From Parafannyhessea sp902761955 (GTDB lineage: Bacteria; Actinomycetota; Coriobacteriia; Coriobacteriales; Atopobiaceae), in assembly GCA_902761955.1 (NCBI GenBank), contig CACWMM010000013.1, positions 1 to 44,742 of the forward strand: DNA of 44,742 bases. Reading direction: 5' to 3'. This document shows, piece after piece, positions 15,550 through 23,255 of this stretch. Position 1 is the first letter of the stretch, and each line of letters starts with the position of its first letter. The notes beneath the pieces are model-generated. The model made no database searches. It saw only the letters and a list, made by a program, of their open reading frames with translations, and was not told where the DNA came from. The position numbers were made by a program, and so were the translations under genes.

Positions 15550-17478
15550 CTAGTTCTCGGAAAATGGGTTGGGCCACGTCCGTCCGTGCGAATCCTCGAA
15601 CCCATTCGCGGGACCGCCCTGACCGGCATCGCGCGCGTCACCAAAGCCCTTCGGCCTGAACCCGCCGCCGTATGAGAAGTCCCTCAGGAACGATAGCGCG
15701 TCCTTCACCTGCCTCGCATCGCCGTGCGGTGCGACAGTATCGCCCTTCTCCTCGACAGCGTGCTCCTGTCCCGCGTCCTTTCCAGAGGAAGAGCCGCCGC
15801 GCAGGTCCGAAAGGCCTCGCAGGTCCGAAAGGCCTCGCAGGTCCGAAATGCCAGTGCCCGCGCCAACGCGCCGCGTGACGCGGTCAAGCGTCGAGGTCAC
15901 CTCGCGGTCCGCGCGGATGCGGTTGTGCCACGCGAACCCCACGGGCCTTCGTGCGTCGAAGAGCGTGACCGCGGACACCATGAGGTAGAGCCCCCGTCCC
16001 ACGCGCCACGGCTCGCTTTCGTCCAGCCGCGCAAGCACTGCCGCAGCCAGCTCGTCGTCGCGCAGGTCCGCAGCGACCTCCGTCACGCTCCTGCCATACT
16101 CGATGTGGTCAGAGAGCGCCTTGTCCACCTCGGTGCACCACACCTCGTCCGAAAGCGATGCGTGGTCGAGTCCAATCTCGGGCGCCTCATCCGACGCAAG
16201 CCTCGTCGACGGAAACACCGGGCTGATCGTGTTCCTCATGCGCATCAGCTCGAGCAGGTCCGAGCGGTAGACGTCCCCGACGGGCTTCAGAGCGTCGGCC
16301 CCCAGGGCCAGGCGCTTCTCGCCCAGCGCAAGGGCGGTCTTGTCCGCGCCGGAAAGGATTACGCCGCCGATCTCCGCCGCCCACGCCGCAAGGTAGGCGT
16401 CCACGATGCCGCGACGGAGCAGCGCGTCCTCCGGCTTCGCGACGAAGGCAGCTGCGCGCATGTCGTCCGCGTCTCGCACGTCGATCCTGAGGTTGCGCGC
16501 CAGGCGCTGGCAACACGCCTCGCGGCTGACGTCGCTCGGCACGTCCACGATCGCGTGAACGCTCGTGGGTCCCAGCGCATCGGTCGCAAGTGCGGCGACC
16601 ACCATGGAGCCTACGCTGCCGTCCAGCGCAAGCACGACGCTCCTCTGGTCAAGCTTATGGAGATAGTCCCTCAGGCCCAGCACGAGCGTCTGCCACAGGT
16701 AGAGCGGGCGGTTGTAGACCTCGGGCTGTACCTCGTCGCCATCCGCGGACGAGCCTCCCACCTCGGCCACCGTAAGGCCCTCCTCGCAGGCGGGCAGCGA
16801 CGCCACAAGCTCGCCCTGTGGCGAGAGCACGAAGCTCGACCCGGAGTACACGGACGTCCCGTAGCCGCCAACGGACCCCACGCCCACGATCCATGCGCCC
16901 GTGGTTTGCGCGTCTGCAACATAGCGGTTCTCGGCGAGGTCGCTGCCTAGCACGGAGTCCACGTCGTCCGCGGCGTACCCGTATCCCGCGATGTAGAGGA
17001 TGGCGTCCACGTCGATGTCGAAGTCGTCGTAGTCGTCCAGGTCCTCGTAGGTGAAGGCGACGCCCAGGCGCATGCCGCCGAACTCGAACTCAGGCAGGTC
17101 GGGTGCCGGCGCGTCCTCGTCGTCCACGCGTCCCGCTTCCTCGGACTGGGCATACGCCTGCATCTTCAGGGGCAGGATCTTCTCGTCCCCCACCAGCACC
17201 GCCTCCGGCGCCGGCTGACCGTCGAGCGCGCCGACCACAGGCACGATGCACGGGCACGACGCCTCCTCGGAAAGGCGCAGGAGCACGTCCATCACGTCCA
17301 AAAGGAAGTCGTCCTGCTCGCTCTCGCGCACGGGCAGGGGCCCCGTCAGGGCTGCCATGGGGAAGACGAGAAGGTCAGCCCCCTGCTCTGCGGCCGCGGC
17401 GGAAAGCGCGACCATGCGCGTGGCCGTTGCCTCCAGGTCTCCTGCGCGCGTGTCTATCTGTGCGATGCCAATCCTCAT
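15550..17478 (-). CDS. NAD-synthetase-like protein with degenerate amidase and synthetase sites
   Basis: A 642-residue homologue of glutamine-dependent NAD synthetase: an N-terminal nitrilase/amidase domain (1-250), then an ATP-pyrophosphatase synthetase domain (about 255-530) and a low-complexity tail. The fold markers are clear (SGSSFVLSPQGELVA in the amidase; SGADKTALALGEKRL and KPVGDVYRSDLLEL in the synthetase). The chemistry looks lost. The glutaminase Glu (FPE) is Met41 and the catalytic Cys of the CED motif is Tyr144. The P-loop SGGxDS reads DGSVGS (288-293), losing both the Ser and the Asp. It is full length and has GGAGGG before the ATG, so it is a maintained pseudoenzyme rather than a pseudogene. 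The tail carries a three-copy GLSDLR repeat. A changed reaction is an alternative to loss of activity. Confidence 0.8.
   Translation of the reverse strand: MRIGIAQIDTRAGDLEATATRMVALSAAAAEQGADLLVFPMAALTGPLPVRESEQDDFLLDVMDVLLRLSEEASCPCIVPVVGALDGQPAPEAVLVGDEKILPLKMQAYAQSEEAGRVDDEDAPAPDLPEFEFGGMRLGVAFTYEDLDDYDDFDIDVDAILYIAGYGYAADDVDSVLGSDLAENRYVADAQTTGAWIVGVGSVGGYGTSVYSGSSFVLSPQGELVASLPACEEGLTVAEVGGSSADGDEVQPEVYNRPLYLWQTLVLGLRDYLHKLDQRSVVLALDGSVGSMVVAALATDALGPTSVHAIVDVPSDVSREACCQRLARNLRIDVRDADDMRAAAFVAKPEDALLRRGIVDAYLAAWAAEIGGVILSGADKTALALGEKRLALGADALKPVGDVYRSDLLELMRMRNTISPVFPSTRLASDEAPEIGLDHASLSDEVWCTEVDKALSDHIEYGRSVTEVAADLRDDELAAAVLARLDESEPWRVGRGLYLMVSAVTLFDARRPVGFAWHNRIRADREVTSTLDRVTRRVGAGTGISDLRGLSDLRGLSDLRGGSSSGKDAGQEHAVEEKGDTVAPHGDARQVKDALSFLRDFSYGGGFRPKGFGDARDAGQGGPANGFEDSHGRTWPNPFSEN
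15800..15853. repeat. 18-bp tandem repeat, three copies
   Basis: Units at 15800-15817, 15818-15835 and 15836-15853, the last with end mismatches. They encode the repeated GLSDLR in the tail of the NAD-synthetase-like protein and keep the frame. Confidence 0.9.
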
Positions 17479-17485
17479 GTAAGAA

Positions 17486-17535
17486 ATCCCTCCGCGGGCA
17501 CGCCCGCCAGAGGGGACGCTACCCGACGGAGGGAT
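17486..17535 (-). terminator. Terminator-like hairpin overlapping a ribosome site
   Basis: A perfect 9-bp stem (17527-17535 with 17486-17494) encloses a second GC hairpin (17494-17507) and is followed on the minus strand by TTTCTT. It lies 45 bases after the desulfoferrodoxin stop, so it may terminate that gene. The 3' arm contains the GGAGGG ribosome site of the NAD-synthetase-like gene, so read-through mRNA would have that site buried. Confidence 0.65.
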
Positions 17536-17579
17536 GTGCCGCTTGGCCGCAGTGCGCGACCATCCGTCGCGTTACGGTT

Positions 17580-17960
17580 CTAGAACTCTGCCTTCCACAG
17601 GCCGTGCAGGTTGCAGTACGCGTAGACCGTACCGTGGTCCGCGAACTTCTTGCAGAAGGTCTTCGTGGGCTCCTCGCCCGGCTTCAGGTACTTGATGATG
17701 GTCTTGCCCTCGGCCGCAACGGCGATCCACTCGATGTAGTGCTCCTCGGTCATGGGGTGCGCGACCTCGCCGACCTTCACGACCATGTGCTTGTCGTCAC
17801 GCTCGATGAAGGGCACGTGCTTCTCGGCCGCCGCGTCGACGGAGCCGGCAACCAGCTTCTCCATGGGCTCGCCGCAGCACGTGGGCACGCAGGCGCCCCT
17901 GTCGACTACCATGACCAGGTTACCGCACTTGTTGCAACGATAGAACGTGAGCTCTGCCAT
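17580..17960 (-). CDS. dfx: Desulfoferrodoxin (superoxide reductase)
   Basis: A 126-residue two-iron superoxide reductase that turns superoxide into hydrogen peroxide in anaerobes without making oxygen. The N-terminal desulforedoxin centre (Cys9, Cys12, Cys28, Cys29) and the catalytic square-pyramidal iron site (His48, His68, His74, Cys116, His119) are all present, so this is the two-centre type. The ATG at 17960 is preceded by AAGGAGG; an upstream in-frame start seven codons earlier is less likely. It supports an obligate or strict anaerobe. Confidence 0.96.
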   Translation of the reverse strand: MAELTFYRCNKCGNLVMVVDRGACVPTCCGEPMEKLVAGSVDAAAEKHVPFIERDDKHMVVKVGEVAHPMTEEHYIEWIAVAAEGKTIIKYLKPGEEPTKTFCKKFADHGTVYAYCNLHGLWKAEF

Positions 17961-18152
17961 ACAGTCCTCCTTGCGGGTCAACCATGACGTGTGCCATGCC
18001 CGGCTTCATGCCGCGCGTGGCCTTTCACCTATTGTGCCCCATACGGTGGCAGAATAACCGCTCCCACGGCGATAGTCCCAAATGCCCCGCCGTCGTGGTA
18101 CAGTCGGCTCGTGGCCGCGACGCGCGACCAGACGCCCAATGCGGAGGCCAAC

Positions 18153-19118
18153 GTGGAAAAGCGCTTCCTCACCATAGCGGAGCAGGTCGAGCTCCTCGCG
18201 GCACGCGGCTTGCGCTGCGACGCGCAGACGCCGCGCATCCTCTTGCGCGAGGGATACTATGCGGTGGTAAACGGCTACAAGCGGCCGTTCCTGGACCAAG
18301 GTGCCACCCGCGTCGCCAAGGAGGACCGCTACCAGGAGGGCACGTCCTTCTCGGACGTGTATGCCCTCTTCCGCTTCGACCGCGGCCTTCGCGCGCTCAC
18401 GTTCCGCCACCTCATGCTCGTCGAGGCGACGCTGCGCTCCCTCATAAGCTACGCGTTCTGCGAGCGCCACCCTCGGCCGGAGGCGTACCTCGACGAGTCC
18501 AGCTACACCTGCCGGCGTGCCTACCTGCGCGGCGAGGACGCCTTCGAGGGGGACCTTCGCTGGATGATCGATACGCTCGCCCACCACGCCCGCGCGCGCG
18601 AGCGCGACCCGCGAGGCGACCGCCGCGACGTGCGCGTGGCCCACTTCCAGGACAACCACGACACCGTGCCGCTGTGGGTCCTCGTCGACGAGCTCACGTT
18701 CGGGAACCTCAAGTACCTCTTCGCGCTCCTGCGTCGCGAGGAGCAGCTCGCGGTCTGCGACAACCTCGCCGAGCTCAGCTCTTACCGCATCGAAGGCCAC
18801 GCCGTCACGGTGCGCCCGGGCGAGAAGCGCGTGGCGCCGCCCCAGAGGCCGCTCACCCCACGGCGCGTCGCCCGCGACCTCGAGGCCATCGTCGACGTCC
18901 GCAACGTCTGCGCCCATGGGGAGCGCCTGTACGACGGACGTTTCGGACTGGAAGACGAGGCGGACTTTGCCGCCTTCGTCTCCATGATGTCCCACTTCCT
19001 AGAACCCGGCGACCTCGCGCACCTGCAAGGCGGCATCGAGTCGCTCGTGACCGAGTACTCGCAGGCAAGCCCCGTCATCGCGCGGGAGCTCGAGCGGACG
19101 GGCATCACGGGCATCTAG
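18153..19118 (+). CDS. Abi_2-family abortive infection protein (AbiF/AbiD-like)
   Basis: A 321-residue protein of the Abi_2 (AbiD/AbiF) family, whose members abort phage infection, probably as HEPN-type RNases. The RNVCAH motif (Arg250 to His255) is the Rx4H signature of HEPN nucleases. The family-typical start (LTIAEQVELLAARGL), the YYAVVNGYKRPF segment and DVYALFRFDRGLR are visible. I start at the GTG at 18153, with GGAGG five bases before it; the frame is open further upstream but without support. No partner antitoxin or mobile element lies next to it. It is convergent with dnaE, and the two stop codons share bases. An extended -10 (TG-G-TACAGT, 18096-18104) could drive it. Confidence 0.85.
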   Translation: MEKRFLTIAEQVELLAARGLRCDAQTPRILLREGYYAVVNGYKRPFLDQGATRVAKEDRYQEGTSFSDVYALFRFDRGLRALTFRHLMLVEATLRSLISYAFCERHPRPEAYLDESSYTCRRAYLRGEDAFEGDLRWMIDTLAHHARARERDPRGDRRDVRVAHFQDNHDTVPLWVLVDELTFGNLKYLFALLRREEQLAVCDNLAELSSYRIEGHAVTVRPGEKRVAPPQRPLTPRRVARDLEAIVDVRNVCAHGERLYDGRFGLEDEADFAAFVSMMSHFLEPGDLAHLQGGIESLVTEYSQASPVIARELERTGITGI

Positions 19119-22100
19119 GCAATCTGCACGTGGCCGTCGCGGCCGACGAAGTCCTTCACCTCCGCGAGGAGCACCATGTTCTTCGCGTCCACCTTCGTGG
19201 GCAGCTCCATCCTCATCATGTCGCCACACGAGCTCTCGACCATGAGCTCGATGTGGTCGAGGCCGTTGTAGCGGTCGAAGATGGACTGGAGCGTCTCCAT
19301 CCTGTCCATCGAGAGCATCCTGGAGGGGATGTAGACCTCGAACACCTTCGGCCTGTTCGTCCTCTCGTTCAGCTCGAGCGCCTCGATCTTCGAGCAGATG
19401 AGCTGGTCTCCCCTGTCGCCATGCTCGATCTTGCCGGTTGCCTGGACGAAGACGTCGCCGATGCGCTCCCCGGTGTCGGGATCGACCTCTCCCTCGAGGG
19501 CAGACGCGCACTCCTGGTAGGTCTTCGGGAAGACGACGAGCGATATCTCGCCCTCCATGTCCTCGAGGGTGACGATTGCCATCTGGTCGCCCTTCTTGGT
19601 GACCTTCTTGGCGACGCCGCCAACGGGGACCATGCCGGCGAGCTTGATGACCTTGCCGTCCTCCACCTTGAAGCGCTGGGATGTCGCACCCGTCACCGGG
19701 TCGACGTAGTCCTCCGAGGCCATCGCCTCGGATATGGTGCAGTCGCGGGCCTTCGACAACGCGTACTCGAACGGGCGCAGCGGGTGGTCCGATACGTAGA
19801 GTCCGAGGACGTCGTGCTCCTGCTGCAGCTTGAGGTGGCGGTCCCACTCGTCGTCGGGATCCGGGTCCGGCACATCGTCCGTGAAGCCAGAGCCGGCGAC
19901 GTCCGCGAACATGTCGAACATGGACACCTGCCCGTTCGCCTTGTCCTTCTGGCGCTTCGCCGCCGCGTCGATGATGTTCGCGGGGTTGTTCTTGTCCACG
20001 AACTCCATGAGCTGCTTGCGCGGATAGCCCGTCTCGTCGAAGGCTCCAGCCTTGATGAGGGCCTCGACCACCCGTCGGTTCGCCTGCGACGAGTCGACGC
20101 GCTCGCAGAAGTCGTGCAGGTTCTTGAACGGGCCGTTCGCGGCGCGCTCCGCCATGATTGCCTCGGCAGGTCCCTCGCCCACGCCCCTGATGCCGGCAAA
20201 GCCGAAGACGATGCCCTCGTCAGTGGCCGTGAAGTCCTTTCCGGACTTGTTGATGTCCGGCGGAAGGACCTTGGTGCCGTCATGGTTGCAGGCCGTGACG
20301 TAGTGGACGATCTTGTCGGTCTTGCCCATGTAGGACGTGAGGACCGAGGCCATGTACTCCTTCGGGAAGTAGGCCTTCAGCCATGCGGTCTGCATGACCA
20401 GGATCGCGTATCCGGCGGAGTGCGACTTGTTGAACGCGTACGACGCGAACTCGAGGACGTTGTCCCAGATCTCCTGTGCGACGTCGCGACTGTAGCCGTT
20501 GGCCTCGGCGCCGTTCATCCAGTGGTCGTAGATCGTCTCGTCCGCACCGGTCTTCTCCCAGTGGAAGACCTGGTCGGTCAGCATCTTGATCTTCTTCTTT
20601 GCCACGGGCTTGCGCATGCGCGAGTCGGACTCGCCCGGCGTGAAGCCGGACATCTTCATCGAGATCTGCATGACCTGCTCCTGGTAGACCATGGTGCCAT
20701 AGGTCTCTTCCAGGATCGGCTTCAGCCTGTCGTCGTAGTAGGAGATCTTCTCCTCTCCGTGCATGCGCTTGATGTAGCTGTCGACCATGCCGGCGCCCAG
20801 GGGGCCGGGACGGTAGAGCGCGATGAGAGCGACGATCTGCTTGTACTGGTTGGGCTGCATGTTCTTGATGGTTGCGGTCATGCCGCCGGACTCGACCTGG
20901 AAGACGCCCGCGGTCTGACCCGAGCCGAGGAGCTCGTATATCTTTGGGTCCGAGAAGTCGATCTTGTCCACGTCGATGTCGACGCAGGTCGCGCCATCCT
21001 TCAGGCACTTCCTCACGGCCTCGGGTACGCGCTCGATGTCAGACGCCTTCGGATACCTACGCCTGATGTTCGCGAGCGCCTTGTTGATGACCGTCAGGGT
21101 TCTGAGTCCCAGGAAGTCCATCTTGAGCAGGCCCATGTCCGCGACCGAGTGGCCCTCGTACTGGGTGATGGTGACGTTTCCCTTCGTGTCGAGCTTCGTC
21201 GGCACGTGGTCCGTGACGGGCGTCGGTGCGATGAGGGTCGCGCAGGCATGGACGCCCTCGCCGCGCATGAAGCCCTCGATCGAGAGGGCAGCGTCGATGA
21301 TGCGGTGCGCGTCGGGGTCCTTGTTGTAGGCCTCCTCGAAGTCCGGCGAGTACTGGTCCGGCTTCTTCTCGTTCTTGTGCAGCGCGTTCGGCAGGGTCAG
21401 CTTGGGGTCGTTCGAGAGCATCTTCGAGAGCTTCTGGCCCATGAAGACCGGGAAGCCCAGGACGCGGTTCGCGTCGTTGATGGCCTGCTTTGCCTTGATC
21501 GTCGAGTACGTGATGACCTTGCAGACATGGTCCTCGCCGTAGACGTCACGAACGTGCTGGAGCACGTCCTGAAGGTGCTCATCGTCGAAGTCCATGTCGA
21601 TATCGGGCATCTCGGAACGCTGCGGCGAGAGGAACCTCTCGAACATCAGGCCGTTCTCGAGCGGATCGAAGTTCGTGATGTTCATGGCGTACGCGACGAT
21701 TGCGCCGGCGGCGGAACCGCGCCCCGGGCCTACGCCGATGCCGTTGTCCTTCGCCCACTGCACGTAGTCCTGGACGATGAGGAAGTAGTTCGCGAAGCCC
21801 TTCTCCGTGATGATCTTGTACTCGTGCTCGAAGCGGTCCTTCACGTTCCAGTCGCCTATGGTGAGGTCGCGCCAGTTCTCGCCGTAGCGCCGCGCGAGGC
21901 CCTTCTCGCACTCCTCGCGGAAGCGCTCCTCGGCGGTCTCCCCGGGACGAAGCCCAGGGTACTCCGGCAGGTACATGCTCGACCAGTCGAGCTCGTAGTC
22001 GCACTTGTCCGCAATCTCGAGCGTGGTGTCCGCCGCCTCGGGGCACCACGAGAAGAGGCCCCGCATCTCCTCTTCGCTCTTCATGTAGAACTCGGTGCCC

Positions 22101-23026
22101 TCCATGCGCATGCGGTTGGGATCGTCGAGCGTGGTGGCCTTTCCGATGCAGCTCAGGATGTCCTGCGTAGAGGCGTCCTCGCGTGTGAGGTAGTGGAAGT
22201 CGTTGGTGCAGACGACCTTGATGCCCTCCTCGTGGGCAAGCTTCACCAGGTACTCGTCGAGCTTGCGGTCGTCCCAGCCGTTGCGGAACGTGAGGCCATG
22301 GTCCTGGATCTCCATGTAGAAGTCGTCGCCAAACAGCGCATGGAACTTCCGGGCCCAATCGCGCGCCTCGTCGAACTGCCCGTCCAGCACGCACTGCTGG
22401 ATGATGCCCTGCACGCACGCGCTCTGGCAGATAAGCCCCTCGTGGTACCTCTCGAGCATGCTGAAGACGGTGTGCGGCTTGCCGTAGTACATCATCTCGT
22501 GGCCGGCAGCCTCCGACATGCACTTCAGCAGGTTGTGGTAACCGGTCGAGTTCTTCGCCAGCAGGATCAGGTGGTAGCGCTTCTCCCTGTGGCCACGCTC
22601 GACGTGGTCACCCGGGATGAAGTAGGCCTCGCAGCCAAAGATGGGCTTGATCTTAAGGCGCGGGCGGTTCGCCTCCACGGCCTTCACGTCGTGGCCGCTC
22701 TCCTCCCACACCCTGACGTCGGACGTCCACTGGTCGTGCACGCGGTCGAAGTAGTCCGCTTCATCGGGGTCGGCCGCCGGCTCCTCCAGCTCCCACTCCT
22801 TCTTGAAGCACTCGACGTCGTGGCGCCACTGCTTCATGTTCTTCTGGCCATCGTTGTACTTGCGACACTCCAGGTCGAGCTCGGGTATGCCGAACATGTA
22901 GCCGTGGTCCGTGATGGCGACGGCAGGCATCCCAAAGTCGACGGCGCGCTTCACCATGTCCGGAATCGGCGTCGCGCCGTCCAGGATCGAGAAGTCCGAG
23001 TGGTTGTGCAGGTGGACGAAAGCCAT
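19115..23026 (-). CDS. dnaE: DNA polymerase III alpha subunit (DnaE)
   Basis: The 1303-residue replicative polymerase. The order is the PHP domain (HLHNHS, His5/His7/His9), the palm with GPGRGSAAGA and the catalytic PDIDMDF (Asp477, Asp479), the fingers, tandem helix-hairpin-helix DNA-binding region, and an OB fold near the C-terminus (KKVTKKGDQMAIVTLEDMEG). The start is the ATG at 23026, preceded by GGAGGG; a longer frame upstream is not coding. Compared with the usual DnaE, about 62 charged residues (about 60-122) are inserted between the ITDHGYMFG segment and the IKPIFGCEAY motif of the PHP domain. The promoter region has a TATCAT -10 and a perfect 16-bp palindrome of SOS-box type. It overlaps the convergent abi gene by four bases. 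Confidence 0.97.
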   Translation of the reverse strand: MAFVHLHNHSDFSILDGATPIPDMVKRAVDFGMPAVAITDHGYMFGIPELDLECRKYNDGQKNMKQWRHDVECFKKEWELEEPAADPDEADYFDRVHDQWTSDVRVWEESGHDVKAVEANRPRLKIKPIFGCEAYFIPGDHVERGHREKRYHLILLAKNSTGYHNLLKCMSEAAGHEMMYYGKPHTVFSMLERYHEGLICQSACVQGIIQQCVLDGQFDEARDWARKFHALFGDDFYMEIQDHGLTFRNGWDDRKLDEYLVKLAHEEGIKVVCTNDFHYLTREDASTQDILSCIGKATTLDDPNRMRMEGTEFYMKSEEEMRGLFSWCPEAADTTLEIADKCDYELDWSSMYLPEYPGLRPGETAEERFREECEKGLARRYGENWRDLTIGDWNVKDRFEHEYKIITEKGFANYFLIVQDYVQWAKDNGIGVGPGRGSAAGAIVAYAMNITNFDPLENGLMFERFLSPQRSEMPDIDMDFDDEHLQDVLQHVRDVYGEDHVCKVITYSTIKAKQAINDANRVLGFPVFMGQKLSKMLSNDPKLTLPNALHKNEKKPDQYSPDFEEAYNKDPDAHRIIDAALSIEGFMRGEGVHACATLIAPTPVTDHVPTKLDTKGNVTITQYEGHSVADMGLLKMDFLGLRTLTVINKALANIRRRYPKASDIERVPEAVRKCLKDGATCVDIDVDKIDFSDPKIYELLGSGQTAGVFQVESGGMTATIKNMQPNQYKQIVALIALYRPGPLGAGMVDSYIKRMHGEEKISYYDDRLKPILEETYGTMVYQEQVMQISMKMSGFTPGESDSRMRKPVAKKKIKMLTDQVFHWEKTGADETIYDHWMNGAEANGYSRDVAQEIWDNVLEFASYAFNKSHSAGYAILVMQTAWLKAYFPKEYMASVLTSYMGKTDKIVHYVTACNHDGTKVLPPDINKSGKDFTATDEGIVFGFAGIRGVGEGPAEAIMAERAANGPFKNLHDFCERVDSSQANRRVVEALIKAGAFDETGYPRKQLMEFVDKNNPANIIDAAAKRQKDKANGQVSMFDMFADVAGSGFTDDVPDPDPDDEWDRHLKLQQEHDVLGLYVSDHPLRPFEYALSKARDCTISEAMASEDYVDPVTGATSQRFKVEDGKVIKLAGMVPVGGVAKKVTKKGDQMAIVTLEDMEGEISLVVFPKTYQECASALEGEVDPDTGERIGDVFVQATGKIEHGDRGDQLICSKIEALELNERTNRPKVFEVYIPSRMLSMDRMETLQSIFDRYNGLDHIELMVESSCGDMMRMELPTKVDAKNMVLLAEVKDFVGRDGHVQIA

Positions 23027-23064
23027 GTAACCCTCCGAAGGCAAGCCCAAGATTTGACCTGTCC

Positions 23065-23070
23065 ATGATA
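23065..23070 (-). promoter_or_regulatory. -10 element of dnaE
   Basis: TATCAT on the minus strand, 38 bases before the dnaE start. Confidence 0.35.
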
Positions 23071-23098
23071 CCCCACGACGACGCCCCGCGCTGGCGAG

Positions 23099-23114
23099 AA
23101 GAACACGTGTTCTT
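23099..23114 (-). promoter_or_regulatory. Putative LexA (SOS) box upstream of dnaE
   Basis: A perfect 16-bp palindrome whose core GAACACGTGTTC (23101-23112) fits GAAC-N4-GTTC. It lies about 28 bases upstream of the TATCAT -10, in the -35 region, where a bound repressor would exclude RNA polymerase. Same half-sites as the ruvC box. Confidence 0.6.
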
Positions 23115-23130
23115 ATCTCGCGTACGCCCC

Positions 23131-23175
23131 CTGAGCTGCGGTGCCATGCAAGGTCCTTGCACATCCGCAGCTCAG
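23131..23175 (-). terminator. Compound hairpin between addA and dnaE
   Basis: An 11-bp perfect stem (23131-23141 with 23165-23175) holds an inner inverted repeat (23147-23161). It lies 81 bases after the addA stop on the minus strand and ahead of the dnaE promoter. It has no T-run. It most likely ends the addBA transcript. Confidence 0.55.
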
Positions 23176-23255
23176 GAGAGCATTCTGGCGTCCGTCACGC
23201 TCCAGATGACGCACACAAGTCTCCACCTCCATGCCGCGCCAGATTCGTGCGCGCG

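Noticed and set aside
17984..23068. Very long plus-strand open frame (about 1694 codons) opposite dnaE
   Set aside because: It is a GC-driven shadow of dnaE: low-complexity Arg/Val/His/Leu-rich product, no family resemblance, no ribosome site.
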